Shown here: positions 46,829 to 55,177 of the stretch, piece after piece | Position numbering within the stretch: position 1 is the stretch's first letter | Layout of the letters: each line of letters starts with the position of its first letter | Assembly: GCF_002982115.1 (NCBI RefSeq) | Contig: NZ_CP019980.1 | Location: 2,302,001-2,366,000 of the forward strand | DNA: 64,000 nt | Direction of reading: 5' to 3' | From: Lysinibacillus sphaericus | GTDB lineage: Bacteria > Bacillota > Bacilli > Bacillales_A > Planococcaceae | Translations under genes and position numbers: made by a program | The notes under the pieces: generated by a model | Told to the model about the DNA's origin: nothing | Seen by the model: the letters and a program-made list of their open reading frames with translations, nothing else | Databases searched by the model: none

Positions 46829-48269
46829 AGAAAAGCTAGAGGGTGTAGGGTGCCCAATGCTTGTGGCGCCAAAGAATATTGAAATAGAGTGGGCGTCTTC
46901 TCCTATCGATATTTATGAAAAATTATTTTATGGTTCAAAAGATAGTTTTTGGTTAGATGGAGAGTTATCAAGTGAGTTTGGCAGTCGGTTTTCGATTATG
47001 GGAAATTGTGATATAGATGCTGCAATTTCTTTCATGTATTATGTTCAAGATTCAAGGTTGGATATAACTGGCCCTAAAGGACAAGAGTCGGTTTATGGAG
47101 ATTTTTACGAAGTTATGGACTGCATATTTTCTTTAATAACCAATGAAATGCCTAAAGAGGTGTTACATCCATTTAATGGAGGAGTCATTGGCTATTTAGG
47201 ATACGAGTTAAAAGCACTTCGAGGGATACCGAATAAACATAGTTCAGATTTGCCAGATGCTGTTCTTTATTTACCTAAAAATATCGTAGTGTTTGATCAT
47301 CGAGATCAGAAGCGTTATGTGTGCAACTTGTGGGGTGAAATTTTAACTGTATCAGAAGCTCTACTGCAGAAAAGTGAAGAGTCTATACAAAGAAAAACGG
47401 TCCAATTTTTAATACCTCCAACAGAAGATGAGATTGACTTAGAGATATCGAGTGATGACTACAAGGACAAGATAAAACAGTGTCAAACATATATTACTGA
47501 AGGTGAATCTTACGAAATATGTTTAACAAACCGTGCTTCCCTGCCTTATAGCTTTGATCCATTGCTGCTATATAAAGAAATGAGACTTTTGAGCCCGGTA
47601 AGGTATAGCGCTTTTTTCAATACCGAACGTTTTTCAATCGTAAGTTCTTCTCCAGAAATGTTTATAAGCATTGACGAAAACGGAAAAATGGCATCGAAAC
47701 CTATTAAGGGAACTAGAGCAAGAGGGACTACTGAAGAACAAGATCGTTTGGAGAAAGAAAGTTTAATGACTTCCTCAAAGGATAGAGCAGAGAATTTAAT
47801 GATTGTCGACTTAGTAAGGCATGATTTTAATGAAGTTTGCCATCCTGATACGGTGAGTGTACCAGAAGCTTTTGTTGTAGAAACCTATTCATCTGTACAT
47901 CAGTTAGTTTCCACAGTCGTTGGCGAATTAAATTGGGATAATGGTATTTTTAAATCGATAGGTAAATGCTTCCCTGGGGGTTCAATGACTGGAGCACCAA
48001 AACTAAGAACGATGAGAATAATAGATGAATTGGAAGAGTCTCCTCGAGGGATCTATTCTGGATCTATTGGTTGGATTGGCTTTAATGGTTATACAGATTT
48101 GAGTATTGTTATTAGAACGGTCGTCATTAAAGATCAAATTGCAACTTTTGGCGTAGGAGGAGCTATTATAGAGGCTTCAGATGCAGAGGAAGAGTTCCGT
48201 GAAACATTAATTAAGGCAAGTGTTCCGTTTCAAAGTATAAGGAGGGTTCAAAAGCACAATGAAACATGA
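46809..48269 (+). CDS. aminodeoxychorismate synthase component I (PabB/PapA-like)
   Basis: 486 residues; ATG 46809 follows AGGAGG, and the in-frame 46770 is rejected. Chorismate-binding domain with SKPIKGTRARG, where Lys300 is the nucleophile of PabB-type enzymes; anthranilate synthases have Ala (PIAGT) here. This residue decides for 4-amino-4-deoxychorismate. Also present: DLVRHDFNEV, GGSMTGAPKLR and the final FGVGGAIIEASDAEEEF. Separate amidotransferase gene upstream. No lyase (PabC) gene follows, so the product probably goes to the mutase and dehydrogenase instead of folate. Confidence 0.92.
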   Translation: MYEISLKEKLEGVGCPMLVAPKNIEIEWASSPIDIYEKLFYGSKDSFWLDGELSSEFGSRFSIMGNCDIDAAISFMYYVQDSRLDITGPKGQESVYGDFYEVMDCIFSLITNEMPKEVLHPFNGGVIGYLGYELKALRGIPNKHSSDLPDAVLYLPKNIVVFDHRDQKRYVCNLWGEILTVSEALLQKSEESIQRKTVQFLIPPTEDEIDLEISSDDYKDKIKQCQTYITEGESYEICLTNRASLPYSFDPLLLYKEMRLLSPVRYSAFFNTERFSIVSSSPEMFISIDENGKMASKPIKGTRARGTTEEQDRLEKESLMTSSKDRAENLMIVDLVRHDFNEVCHPDTVSVPEAFVVETYSSVHQLVSTVVGELNWDNGIFKSIGKCFPGGSMTGAPKLRTMRIIDELEESPRGIYSGSIGWIGFNGYTDLSIVIRTVVIKDQIATFGVGGAIIEASDAEEEFRETLIKASVPFQSIRRVQKHNET

Positions 48270-49161
48270 GACAATAATAGTATTGGGGGGAAATGGGTTA
48301 ATTGGGCAATTTTTATCATCATTATTAATGAAGTCAGGGCATCATCTAGTCATTATAGACAAAGAGCCGTGTGAAGGAGATTCCTTAAGAGCTGCGTGTG
48401 GCAATCTTTACTCGAACCTAGAAATTATCGTATCTGATGTACTATCTGATGATATAAATGATCTTTATTCTTCGGGGGATGCAATTATTTTTGCATTACC
48501 CGAATCCTCCTGTTTAGATGTATTAGCATCAAAAGCTCATTTGATGAAGGATGAAGTAAAAATCATTAATACATGTTCTATACAAAGCTCTTTTTTCAAG
48601 CATGGTAAAACCTTTTTACCGAATAACCCTATGGTAGGGATTAATTTTATGTTTTCACCTACTTTGCCTTATCAAGGAAGAGCGGTAGCGATTGTAAAAG
48701 AGGAAGAGTCAGAGGCATATACGATGATGAAAACTCTAATTGAATACAATGATATGGTAGTATTTGAGTTTGACCCGCATGGCCATGATGAGAAAGTTTC
48801 ACTTGTGCAAGCACTTCCTCATATTTTAACGCTTTCATTGATTAGTGTATTAGGGGAGAAACATGATTTTTCAATAAACGAAATGATGCAGCTTTCTCCA
48901 CCGCCTATGCAGATGATGTTATGCTTATCAGCCAGGCTAACACAAAATTCACCCGATGTGTATTGGGACATTCAAAAGTATAATCCTTATTCCGAGAAAA
49001 TTAGAAATGATGTCATCCATTCTATAACGAATCTCAATCGCATCATCGAAGAGGATTGCTTCAAAGACTTTTCTGTTTTGTTGAAAAACCATGAAGAGGT
49101 TTTAGGGGAATCTTTAAATGAGCTGAAAGAAAAGTGGAACCGATATTTTAATAGCAATTAA
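48259..49161 (+). CDS. prephenate dehydrogenase-like (PapC-type) enzyme
   Basis: 300 residues. Rossmann loop VLGGNGLIGQFLSSLL at the N-terminus, Asp in IIDKEP binding the NAD ribose, and the TyrA-type middle INTCSIQSSFF, NPMVGINFMFSPT and HDEKVSLVQALPHIL (the latter with the catalytic-region His). In the PapA/B/C pathway this enzyme oxidatively decarboxylates 4-amino-4-deoxyprephenate to 4-aminophenylpyruvate, which any aminotransferase can turn into 4-aminophenylalanine. Overlaps the previous gene by 11 bases, so tightly coupled. No ACT domain, unlike housekeeping TyrA. Confidence 0.85.
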   Translation: MKHETIIVLGGNGLIGQFLSSLLMKSGHHLVIIDKEPCEGDSLRAACGNLYSNLEIIVSDVLSDDINDLYSSGDAIIFALPESSCLDVLASKAHLMKDEVKIINTCSIQSSFFKHGKTFLPNNPMVGINFMFSPTLPYQGRAVAIVKEEESEAYTMMKTLIEYNDMVVFEFDPHGHDEKVSLVQALPHILTLSLISVLGEKHDFSINEMMQLSPPPMQMMLCLSARLTQNSPDVYWDIQKYNPYSEKIRNDVIHSITNLNRIIEEDCFKDFSVLLKNHEEVLGESLNELKEKWNRYFNSN

Positions 49162-49191
49162 TCTTATGCTTACAGTAAAAGGAGGCATATT

Positions 49192-50718
49192 ATGGAAGAG
49201 AAGTCTGTAAGTCCTTTTGTCACCATTGTTAAAAGTAAACCAAAACTATTGGCGCTTTTAATCATTTTATTGCCAGTTTTGAGTGTTACAATTGATAATA
49301 CGATCCTGTCATTTGCCTTACCACAGCTTACATATGCATTATCACCGAGTGCTGCTCAACAGCTCTGGATAATTGATGCTTACGCTTTAGTGCTGGCAAG
49401 TCTACTTGTTACGATGGGTGGTATTGGTGACCGTAAAGGACACAAAAAAGTACTTTTTATCGGTAGTCTTGGATTTTCGATTATATCTTTTATTGTCATT
49501 TTTTCGCAAAATGCAGGCCAAATTATTGCTGGTAGAGCGGCGCTAGGTTTTTTTGGTGCAATGATTCTACCTGCTACATTAGCCTTAATACGTTCAACTT
49601 TTCTTGACCGAGAGGAGAGAAGATTAGTAGTAGCGGCTTGGGCTACTTGCTTAACAATTGGTTCTGTACTTGGACCAATTATTGGTGGTGTATTACTTAC
49701 TTTCTTTTCTTGGCACGCAATCTTTTTAATTTCAATTCCTTTTTTTATTCCTGTCATATTCTTTATTCGCAATTTTATTACCGAATCACAAGAAAAGTTA
49801 ACTGGCAGAGTAGATTTCTTCAGTATTGGCATGTCTTTCATTGCCATGTTTGGTATTATGTTTGGATTAAAACAAGTTGCTACTGGTGGAGAATGGCAAG
49901 TAAGCTTACTAAGCATAGGGATTGGTGCTATTTTTGCTGTGCTGTTTGTAAAACGACAGCTTGTATTACCTAATCCTTTGTTAGATATGAGTCTGTTTAG
50001 AAATAAAAGCTTTTCGTCGCTTGTCTTTATCAATATGGTCAGCTTAGGTTCATTAATAGGATTTATCTTCTTTGCAACACAATTACTTCAAATATCTCAT
50101 AGAATATCGCCATTAATTAGTAGCTTTATCCTTGTACCAGGTGAAATATTAGCGATTATTTCTGGAATAGGTATCGTTGTCATCGCGCAAAAAGTTAAGC
50201 CTAATTTTATTATTAGTGTGTCCCTTATTCTTATTGCGATTTCTTTTTTAGCCGTCTATAGTTTAACACTGACACCTCTAATAATTGGTTTAGCTTTTCT
50301 GTTCATTAGTAGTGGTGTGGGCATCATTACTACAGTATCCAATGACCTTATTATTTCATCAGTTATTCCTGAAAAAGCGGGTGGGGCCTCGTCGGTAAGT
50401 GAAACGGCCTATGAAGTTGGCGTTGTCCTTGGTACGACGTTAATTGGGGGAGCGATTACGTGGTGGTATAGACAATCGTTTTTACTACCAGATTATCTTC
50501 AGACCAAGATTTCAGAAGGTTCGACAGATACGCTTGCAGGTACTTTAGCCGTAAGTGAGTCGTTACCAAAAGATTTATCGACTGATTTGCTCAATATTGC
50601 AAACTCTGCCTTTCTAAAGGGCGTTGAATATACGAGCTTAGCAGCCTTTTGTTTCATTTTACTTACTGCTATTTTAACTTTCTTTTTTATTAAAGAAGAG
50701 CATCCCTCTAATCATTGA
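49192..50718 (+). CDS. EmrB/QacA-type MFS exporter (14 TM)
   Basis: 508 residues, DHA2 drug:proton antiporter family with about 14 hydrophobic segments. Motif: LSVTIDNTILSFALPQL in TM1 (motif D-type, LD-NTIVN-like), MGGIGDRKGHKKV between TM2 and TM3 (motif A), and GSVLGPIIGGVL in TM5 (motif C, antiporter). AAAGGAGG precedes the ATG. Probably exports the product of the adjacent genes and may give self-resistance. The stop codon lies within a terminator hairpin. Confidence 0.92.
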   Translation: MEEKSVSPFVTIVKSKPKLLALLIILLPVLSVTIDNTILSFALPQLTYALSPSAAQQLWIIDAYALVLASLLVTMGGIGDRKGHKKVLFIGSLGFSIISFIVIFSQNAGQIIAGRAALGFFGAMILPATLALIRSTFLDREERRLVVAAWATCLTIGSVLGPIIGGVLLTFFSWHAIFLISIPFFIPVIFFIRNFITESQEKLTGRVDFFSIGMSFIAMFGIMFGLKQVATGGEWQVSLLSIGIGAIFAVLFVKRQLVLPNPLLDMSLFRNKSFSSLVFINMVSLGSLIGFIFFATQLLQISHRISPLISSFILVPGEILAIISGIGIVVIAQKVKPNFIISVSLILIAISFLAVYSLTLTPLIIGLAFLFISSGVGIITTVSNDLIISSVIPEKAGGASSVSETAYEVGVVLGTTLIGGAITWWYRQSFLLPDYLQTKISEGSTDTLAGTLAVSESLPKDLSTDLLNIANSAFLKGVEYTSLAAFCFILLTAILTFFFIKEEHPSNH

Positions 50719-50736
50719 AATTAGGGGGATTTTTTA
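50702..50736 (+). terminator. terminator at the end of the exporter gene
   Basis: Stem ATCCCTCTAAT / ATTAGGGGGAT overlapping the stop codon, then TTTTT. It partly separates the decarboxylase gene from the operon. Confidence 0.8.
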
Positions 50737-50826
50737 GTGGAGAACGAATTATTGGTAGGGTGACCAACATTAATTGCTAAAATCATGGCACTTGCTGAAC
50801 AACTTAAAATGAAGGAATGATGATAT

Positions 50827-52287
50827 ATGAATAACAATATCGATAATATAATTGAAATAGAAGAGACAATGATGAACTTTATAAGAAAATTTTTATCAGA
50901 TCAGCAAAATTTGCATAGCCAAAAAGTCATTGAATTCTCAAACGACAATGTATTTCAAATATTGGATGATTTAGCGATACCAAATGAAGGTAGACCGATG
51001 TGCGACGTTCTATCTGATGCAGTAGATTTTATTTATAAATATAGAGCTAAGCTAAATCATCCTCGTTATTTTGGTTTTGTACCAGGTCCTGCATCACTCA
51101 TCTCTTGGGTAGCTGATGTTGTAACCAATGCTTACAATATGCATGCAGGAAGTTGGATGTCAACACCTACGGCTAGTTATATTGAAAAGGAACTGATCGC
51201 TTGGTTAAATAATAAAATTGGTTACACCGAACAATCTGGAGGAATTTTTGTATCAGGTGGTTCGATTGCAAATATTACTGCGTTAACAGTAGCGCGCGAT
51301 AACAAATTAAATGGCGACCTTGCCAAAGGAATAGCCTATATTTCCGATCAAACACACTCATCTGTAAAGAAAGGTCTTAAAATAATTGGTGTAAGCGATC
51401 GTAATATTCGAATTATTCAAACGGATAATTTTAAATTAAATACAATGATGTTGAATGAACAAATAAAAGCAGACTTATCATTAGGCTTAAAGCCATTTAT
51501 AGTAATTGCGAGTGCTGGTTCCACTAATACAGGAAGTATTGATCAGATGGAAGATATTCATCGCATTTGCCAAAAGTTTAATCTTTGGATGCATGTTGAT
51601 GGGGCTTATGGTGCGACTGTCCTTTTGTCAAAAAAGCATAAAAGTAAATTAAAAGGGATTGAAAAAGCTGATAGCGTCAGTTGGGATGCCCATAAATGGT
51701 TATTTCAGACGTATGGTTGTGGTATGATTTTGGTTAAAAATAAAAACTTATTATTTCATAGTTTTCATACTAACCCTGAATATTTAAGAGATGCACAAAT
51801 AAATAATGAAGAAATCAATTTTTGGGACTTTGGTATGGAACTGACACGCCCAGCTAGAGCGCTAAAGCTGTGGTTCACGTTGCAAGTTCTGGGGTCGGAT
51901 AAGATGGAGGAATTTATTAATCATGGTATACGTCTAGCAGAATATGCAGAAAGTGAAGTATTAAAGTACAAGGATTGGAACATTATAACGAAAGCGAACT
52001 TGGCAATCGTCAATTTTCGATTTTCACCACCGCATTTTGACGATGAAATCATAAATAAAGTGAATACAGAAATTTCGAGAAAAATGGTTAGTAGTGCTTA
52101 TGCCGGTGTCTTTACGACAATTTTAAACGGCCAAGTAGTTTTAAGAATTTGTACGATTAATCCTGAAACAACCGATATGGAAATAAAGAAGACGATTGCA
52201 CTTTTGGATAAGTACGCAAGAGCCATTTCTGTCAAAATGCTTTCCGATGTCAATAAAAGCAAGGAGCTACAGACTGTCAAAAATTGA
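50827..52287 (+). CDS. PLP-dependent aromatic amino acid decarboxylase (group II)
   Basis: 486 residues. Group II (DDC/TDC/GAD) decarboxylase: NHPRYFGFVPGPAS and STPTASYIEKEL of the substrate entrance, GGSIANITAL, the PLP-binding Asp258 in HVDGAYG and Lys290 in SWDAHKWLFQ. Closest by eye to the plant/insect-type aromatic decarboxylases and bacterial relatives, not glutamate decarboxylase. In context it should decarboxylate 4-aminophenylalanine (or its N-methyl form) to a phenethylamine; tyrosine is an alternative substrate. AAGGA lies ten bases upstream of the ATG. Ends with a terminator. Confidence 0.88.
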   Translation: MNNNIDNIIEIEETMMNFIRKFLSDQQNLHSQKVIEFSNDNVFQILDDLAIPNEGRPMCDVLSDAVDFIYKYRAKLNHPRYFGFVPGPASLISWVADVVTNAYNMHAGSWMSTPTASYIEKELIAWLNNKIGYTEQSGGIFVSGGSIANITALTVARDNKLNGDLAKGIAYISDQTHSSVKKGLKIIGVSDRNIRIIQTDNFKLNTMMLNEQIKADLSLGLKPFIVIASAGSTNTGSIDQMEDIHRICQKFNLWMHVDGAYGATVLLSKKHKSKLKGIEKADSVSWDAHKWLFQTYGCGMILVKNKNLLFHSFHTNPEYLRDAQINNEEINFWDFGMELTRPARALKLWFTLQVLGSDKMEEFINHGIRLAEYAESEVLKYKDWNIITKANLAIVNFRFSPPHFDDEIINKVNTEISRKMVSSAYAGVFTTILNGQVVLRICTINPETTDMEIKKTIALLDKYARAISVKMLSDVNKSKELQTVKN

Positions 52288-52341
52288 AGATGCTGTCTAT
52301 TTGTTTTCGTATCATTTAGATGAAAGGTATTTATTTAATAT

Positions 52342-52381
52342 AAAAAGAACATGTTTTGAAAATCAAAATATGTTCTTTTCT
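52342..52381 (+). terminator. terminator of the decarboxylase gene
   Basis: Stem AAAAGAACATGTTTT / AAAATATGTTCTTTT with T-run. Confidence 0.85.
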
Positions 52382-52573
52382 TATGGCCAAACGCATATAA
52401 ACACCTTATTAGCTGTAGGTATTATACTTGTAAAAGTAGGTGTATTATTTTAATAATCAAACAAATAATGTTAACATAGAAAGATGTATATAATTGGTAA
52501 TATTTACTTTGGTATAATCTAGGTGTAAAACGGTTACAAGCGAAAGAATACTTTCATTATAGGAGGATGAACA

Positions 52574-52888
52574 ATGGAGACAAAAGAACAAATATTACAC
52601 TTGTTATTGCAAAAGGGCTTTAAGTTTAGATTTTATGAAGATCAAAATTTACTTTTCTATACAAAAGAGATTACGGAACCTGTATTTGTTAAATGGTTTG
52701 CTGAAGAACACTGTCATTTGACTGACTGTGATTTAACGCATGTGTCGATTTCCCTTGAAATTACGGATAATCTCGAACGTGCGCAATATACTTTCTTTAA
52801 TGGAATTGATAAACAATATATTTTTAAAGACTTACTAGAGTTTAGAGAAGTATTGGAAAAGCTACCTAATTTAATTGAATTACGCTAA
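52574..52888 (+). CDS. hypothetical 104-residue protein
   Basis: Small soluble acidic protein with no recognised family. METKEQILHLLLQKGFKF, a predicted N-terminal helix, then a beta-rich middle (LTHVSISLEITDN, YTFFNGIDKQYIF) and a C-terminal helix LLEFREVLEKLPNL. TAGGAGGATG is well placed before the ATG and a TATAAT lies at 52513-52518, so expression is plausible. It lies between the biosynthetic cluster and argS and could belong to either or neither. Confidence 0.7.
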   Translation: METKEQILHLLLQKGFKFRFYEDQNLLFYTKEITEPVFVKWFAEEHCHLTDCDLTHVSISLEITDNLERAQYTFFNGIDKQYIFKDLLEFREVLEKLPNLIELR

Positions 52889-53001
52889 TGGATAATTTTT
52901 TAATGAAAGAGTGAGCTTAATGTCAGAAGGAAAAATGCTTTCTGTCTTTACTAGAAACAGTTTGACATTGTCCATCGTTTTCTACTTAAACCAACTCAAC
53001 G

Positions 53002-53030
53002 TTGACTTGAAGGATATAATCATGTAAAAT
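53002..53030 (+). promoter_or_regulatory. promoter of the argS T-box leader
   Basis: TTGACT, 17-base spacer, TAAAAT; predicted start near 53037, about 50 bases before the T-box stem I. Confidence 0.7.
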
Positions 53031-53084
53031 ATTCCAAAATTAATTAATAAATATACATTCTGTGAAAAAGATAGTAATTCATTT

Positions 53085-53291
53085 TGAGCTGCTAAGCGAG
53101 TTAGGGATGGTGTGAGCCTAATGCAGATCGTTTGAATGAAACGCACTTTGGAGAAGTTTCCCGAAATACTAGTAGGGAATACCGGGGCGTCACCCCGTTA
53201 TCAATTGAAAGTGGTCATAATAATGGCAACTAGAGTGGTACCACGGGAATGCAATGCTCTCGTCTCTTATTTGAGACGGGGGCTTTTTTAT
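53085..53291 (+). promoter_or_regulatory. T-box riboswitch, arginine-specific
   Basis: Stem I core AAGCGAGTTAGGGATGG and GTGAGCC; a specifier-like CGC (Arg) followed by A at 53142-53144 in AAACGCACTTTGG; the T-box ACTAGAGTGGTACCACGGG at about 53230-53247, complementary to the tRNA NCCA end; then the terminator GCTCTCGTCTC / GAGACGGGGGC with TTTTTT. Uncharged tRNA-Arg would prevent termination and allow argS expression. Confidence 0.88.
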
Positions 53292-53311
53292 TTGTAGAGG
53301 AGGGAATGGAT

Positions 53312-54985
53312 ATGATAACAGAAATTGCGAAAAGTTTAGCGATCGCATTACATCAGCAAGTAACAGTAGAGGACATTAAAACATTACTTGAAAAACCTAA
53401 AAATAGAGCAATGGGTGATTTTGCCTTGCCATGTTTTAAACTGTCTAAACAGCTAAGTAAATCTCCACAAACCATTGCAGTTGAAATTCAAAAAAATGTA
53501 ACGTGTGAGTTAATTCAATCCGTCGAGCTAGTTGGCGGATATGTCAATTTATTTTTAAATCAACCTCACATCACGCAACAAGTATTAAGTAAAATGATGA
53601 TAGAGCAAAAATTATATGGAACAAGTCCGATAAGTAAAGGCAATGTTGTATTCGACTTTTCTTCCCCTAATATCGCCAAGCCTTTCTCAATGGGTCATTT
53701 ACGTTCAACTGTTATAGGGAATGCGCTTGCCAATTTAGCAGAGAAAAATGGTTATAAGGCTATTCGTATCAATCATTTAGGCGATTGGGGTACTCAGTTT
53801 GGAAAGTTAATTGTCGCTTATCATCTATGGGGAAACCAACAAGCAATTGAAGCAGCACCAATTAAAGAATTATTGAAAATTTATGTAAAATTTCATGAAG
53901 AAGCACAACAAGATGCAACGTTAATTGTACAAGCGCGAGCGGCATTTAAAGCGTTAGAAGATCAAGATGAAGAGGCGCTTGCTCTTTGGCAATGGTTTAG
54001 AGAGGTATCATTAGAAGAATTCAAGGGACTATATCAGCTGTTAGGTATTCAATTTGATCGTTACGAAGGAGAAGCGTTCTATAATGATAAAATGGCAACG
54101 GTTGTAAGAGAATTACAAGCAAAAGAACTACTAACACTATCAGAAGGTGCATATGTGGTTGAACTTGAGGATATGCCTCCTTGTATCATCAAGAAAACAG
54201 ATGGAGCTACACTGTATGCTACGCGTGATTTAGCAGCCGCCTTTTATCGACAGCAACAGTATAATCCTGAAAAAATTTATTATGTCGTGGGCAATGAACA
54301 AACATTACATTTCCAACAGTTATTTCGCGTTATTGAAAAAATGGGTTACGCTTGGGCACAAGATTTATGTCATGTGGCTTTTGGAATGATGCTTCAAGAG
54401 GGAAAAAAGATGTCAACGCGAAAAGGGAAAATGGTTCTTCTACATGATGTATTGACAGAAGCGATTGAGACTGCAAAACAAAGTATCCAACTGAAAAATC
54501 CACATTTACAAAATAAAGAAGAAGTAGCGAGGCAGGTTGGTGTAGGTGCCGTTATTTTCAATGACTTAAAAAATAATCGCATCCATGATATTGAATTTTC
54601 TATAACCGACATGATGCAGTTTGAAGGGGAAACGGGCCCATATATCCAATATACGCATGCACGCATTCACTCCATTTTAGACAAAGCAGATGGTCCACTT
54701 GAGGAAGTGTCTTTCCAACCGTTAGGACAACAGGCCTGGCAGGTCTTGTTGTTACTTGAACAATTTCCTCGTGCAATTGCGAACGCGTATGAGCAAGTTG
54801 ATCCTTCCATCATAGCTAAATATGCTTTACAATTAGCTCGTGCGTTTAATAAATACTATGCAACGAATAAAATTCTAGCAAAAGATTGCTTACAAGGTTG
54901 CCGTTTAACATTATGTCATTGTGTTGCTATGATTCTAAACGAAGCATTAGCTTTATTAGGAATCGAAGCACCGAAAAATATGTGA
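53312..54985 (+). CDS. argS: arginyl-tRNA synthetase
   Basis: 557 residues, class I synthetase. ATG 53312 is seven bases after GGAGGG; the ATG six bases earlier is too close. N-terminal Arg-tRNA additional domain (1-110, with NRAMGDFALPCF); HIGH-like SPNIAKPFSMGHLRST; KMSKS-like KKMSTRKG; C-terminal DALR anticodon-binding domain from about 440, with ARAFNKYYATN. Complete family length. Expression is coupled to arginine charge through the T-box just upstream. It could be a second copy beside a housekeeping argS elsewhere; the window cannot tell. Confidence 0.95.
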   Translation: MITEIAKSLAIALHQQVTVEDIKTLLEKPKNRAMGDFALPCFKLSKQLSKSPQTIAVEIQKNVTCELIQSVELVGGYVNLFLNQPHITQQVLSKMMIEQKLYGTSPISKGNVVFDFSSPNIAKPFSMGHLRSTVIGNALANLAEKNGYKAIRINHLGDWGTQFGKLIVAYHLWGNQQAIEAAPIKELLKIYVKFHEEAQQDATLIVQARAAFKALEDQDEEALALWQWFREVSLEEFKGLYQLLGIQFDRYEGEAFYNDKMATVVRELQAKELLTLSEGAYVVELEDMPPCIIKKTDGATLYATRDLAAAFYRQQQYNPEKIYYVVGNEQTLHFQQLFRVIEKMGYAWAQDLCHVAFGMMLQEGKKMSTRKGKMVLLHDVLTEAIETAKQSIQLKNPHLQNKEEVARQVGVGAVIFNDLKNNRIHDIEFSITDMMQFEGETGPYIQYTHARIHSILDKADGPLEEVSFQPLGQQAWQVLLLLEQFPRAIANAYEQVDPSIIAKYALQLARAFNKYYATNKILAKDCLQGCRLTLCHCVAMILNEALALLGIEAPKNM

Positions 54986-55006
54986 TGATACTTCTCTAAG
55001 TTTATT

Positions 55007-55177
55007 GTGCCAAAAGCACAAATAAAGCAGGATGCATATAAAAATAATGAAATATTGACGGTAAGCACAGAAAATGCTAAAAGAAGACTAGAAGAAATCG
55101 GATGTCTGATAACACTATTTATCAAGGACAATGACATAGTAGTGAACTTGGCATTAGAAAGGTATTCAACGTTATGA
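55007..55177 (+). CDS. 56-residue hypothetical ORF coupled to the MFS gene
   Basis: Short frame from a GTG at 55007, ending in an ATGA overlap with the next gene. Encodes VPKAQIKQDAYKNN, then STENAKRRLEEIG and CLITLFIKDNDIVVNLAL. The composition is protein-like and the overlap suggests translational coupling, but there is no clear ribosome site and no recognised family. It may be the tail of a decayed gene. Confidence 0.35.
   Translation: MPKAQIKQDAYKNNEILTVSTENAKRRLEEIGCLITLFIKDNDIVVNLALERYSTL

Noticed and set aside
46217..48269. Reading the amidotransferase/synthase pair as anthranilate synthase (trpG-trpE)
   Set aside because: The chorismate enzyme has PIKGT with Lys; anthranilate synthases have Ala there. 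No other trp gene is nearby.
49380..50033. 217-codon minus-strand frame opposite the exporter gene
   Set aside because: Shadow of a hydrophobic membrane-protein gene; Ile/Lys/Pro-rich translation without any family motif and no ribosome site.
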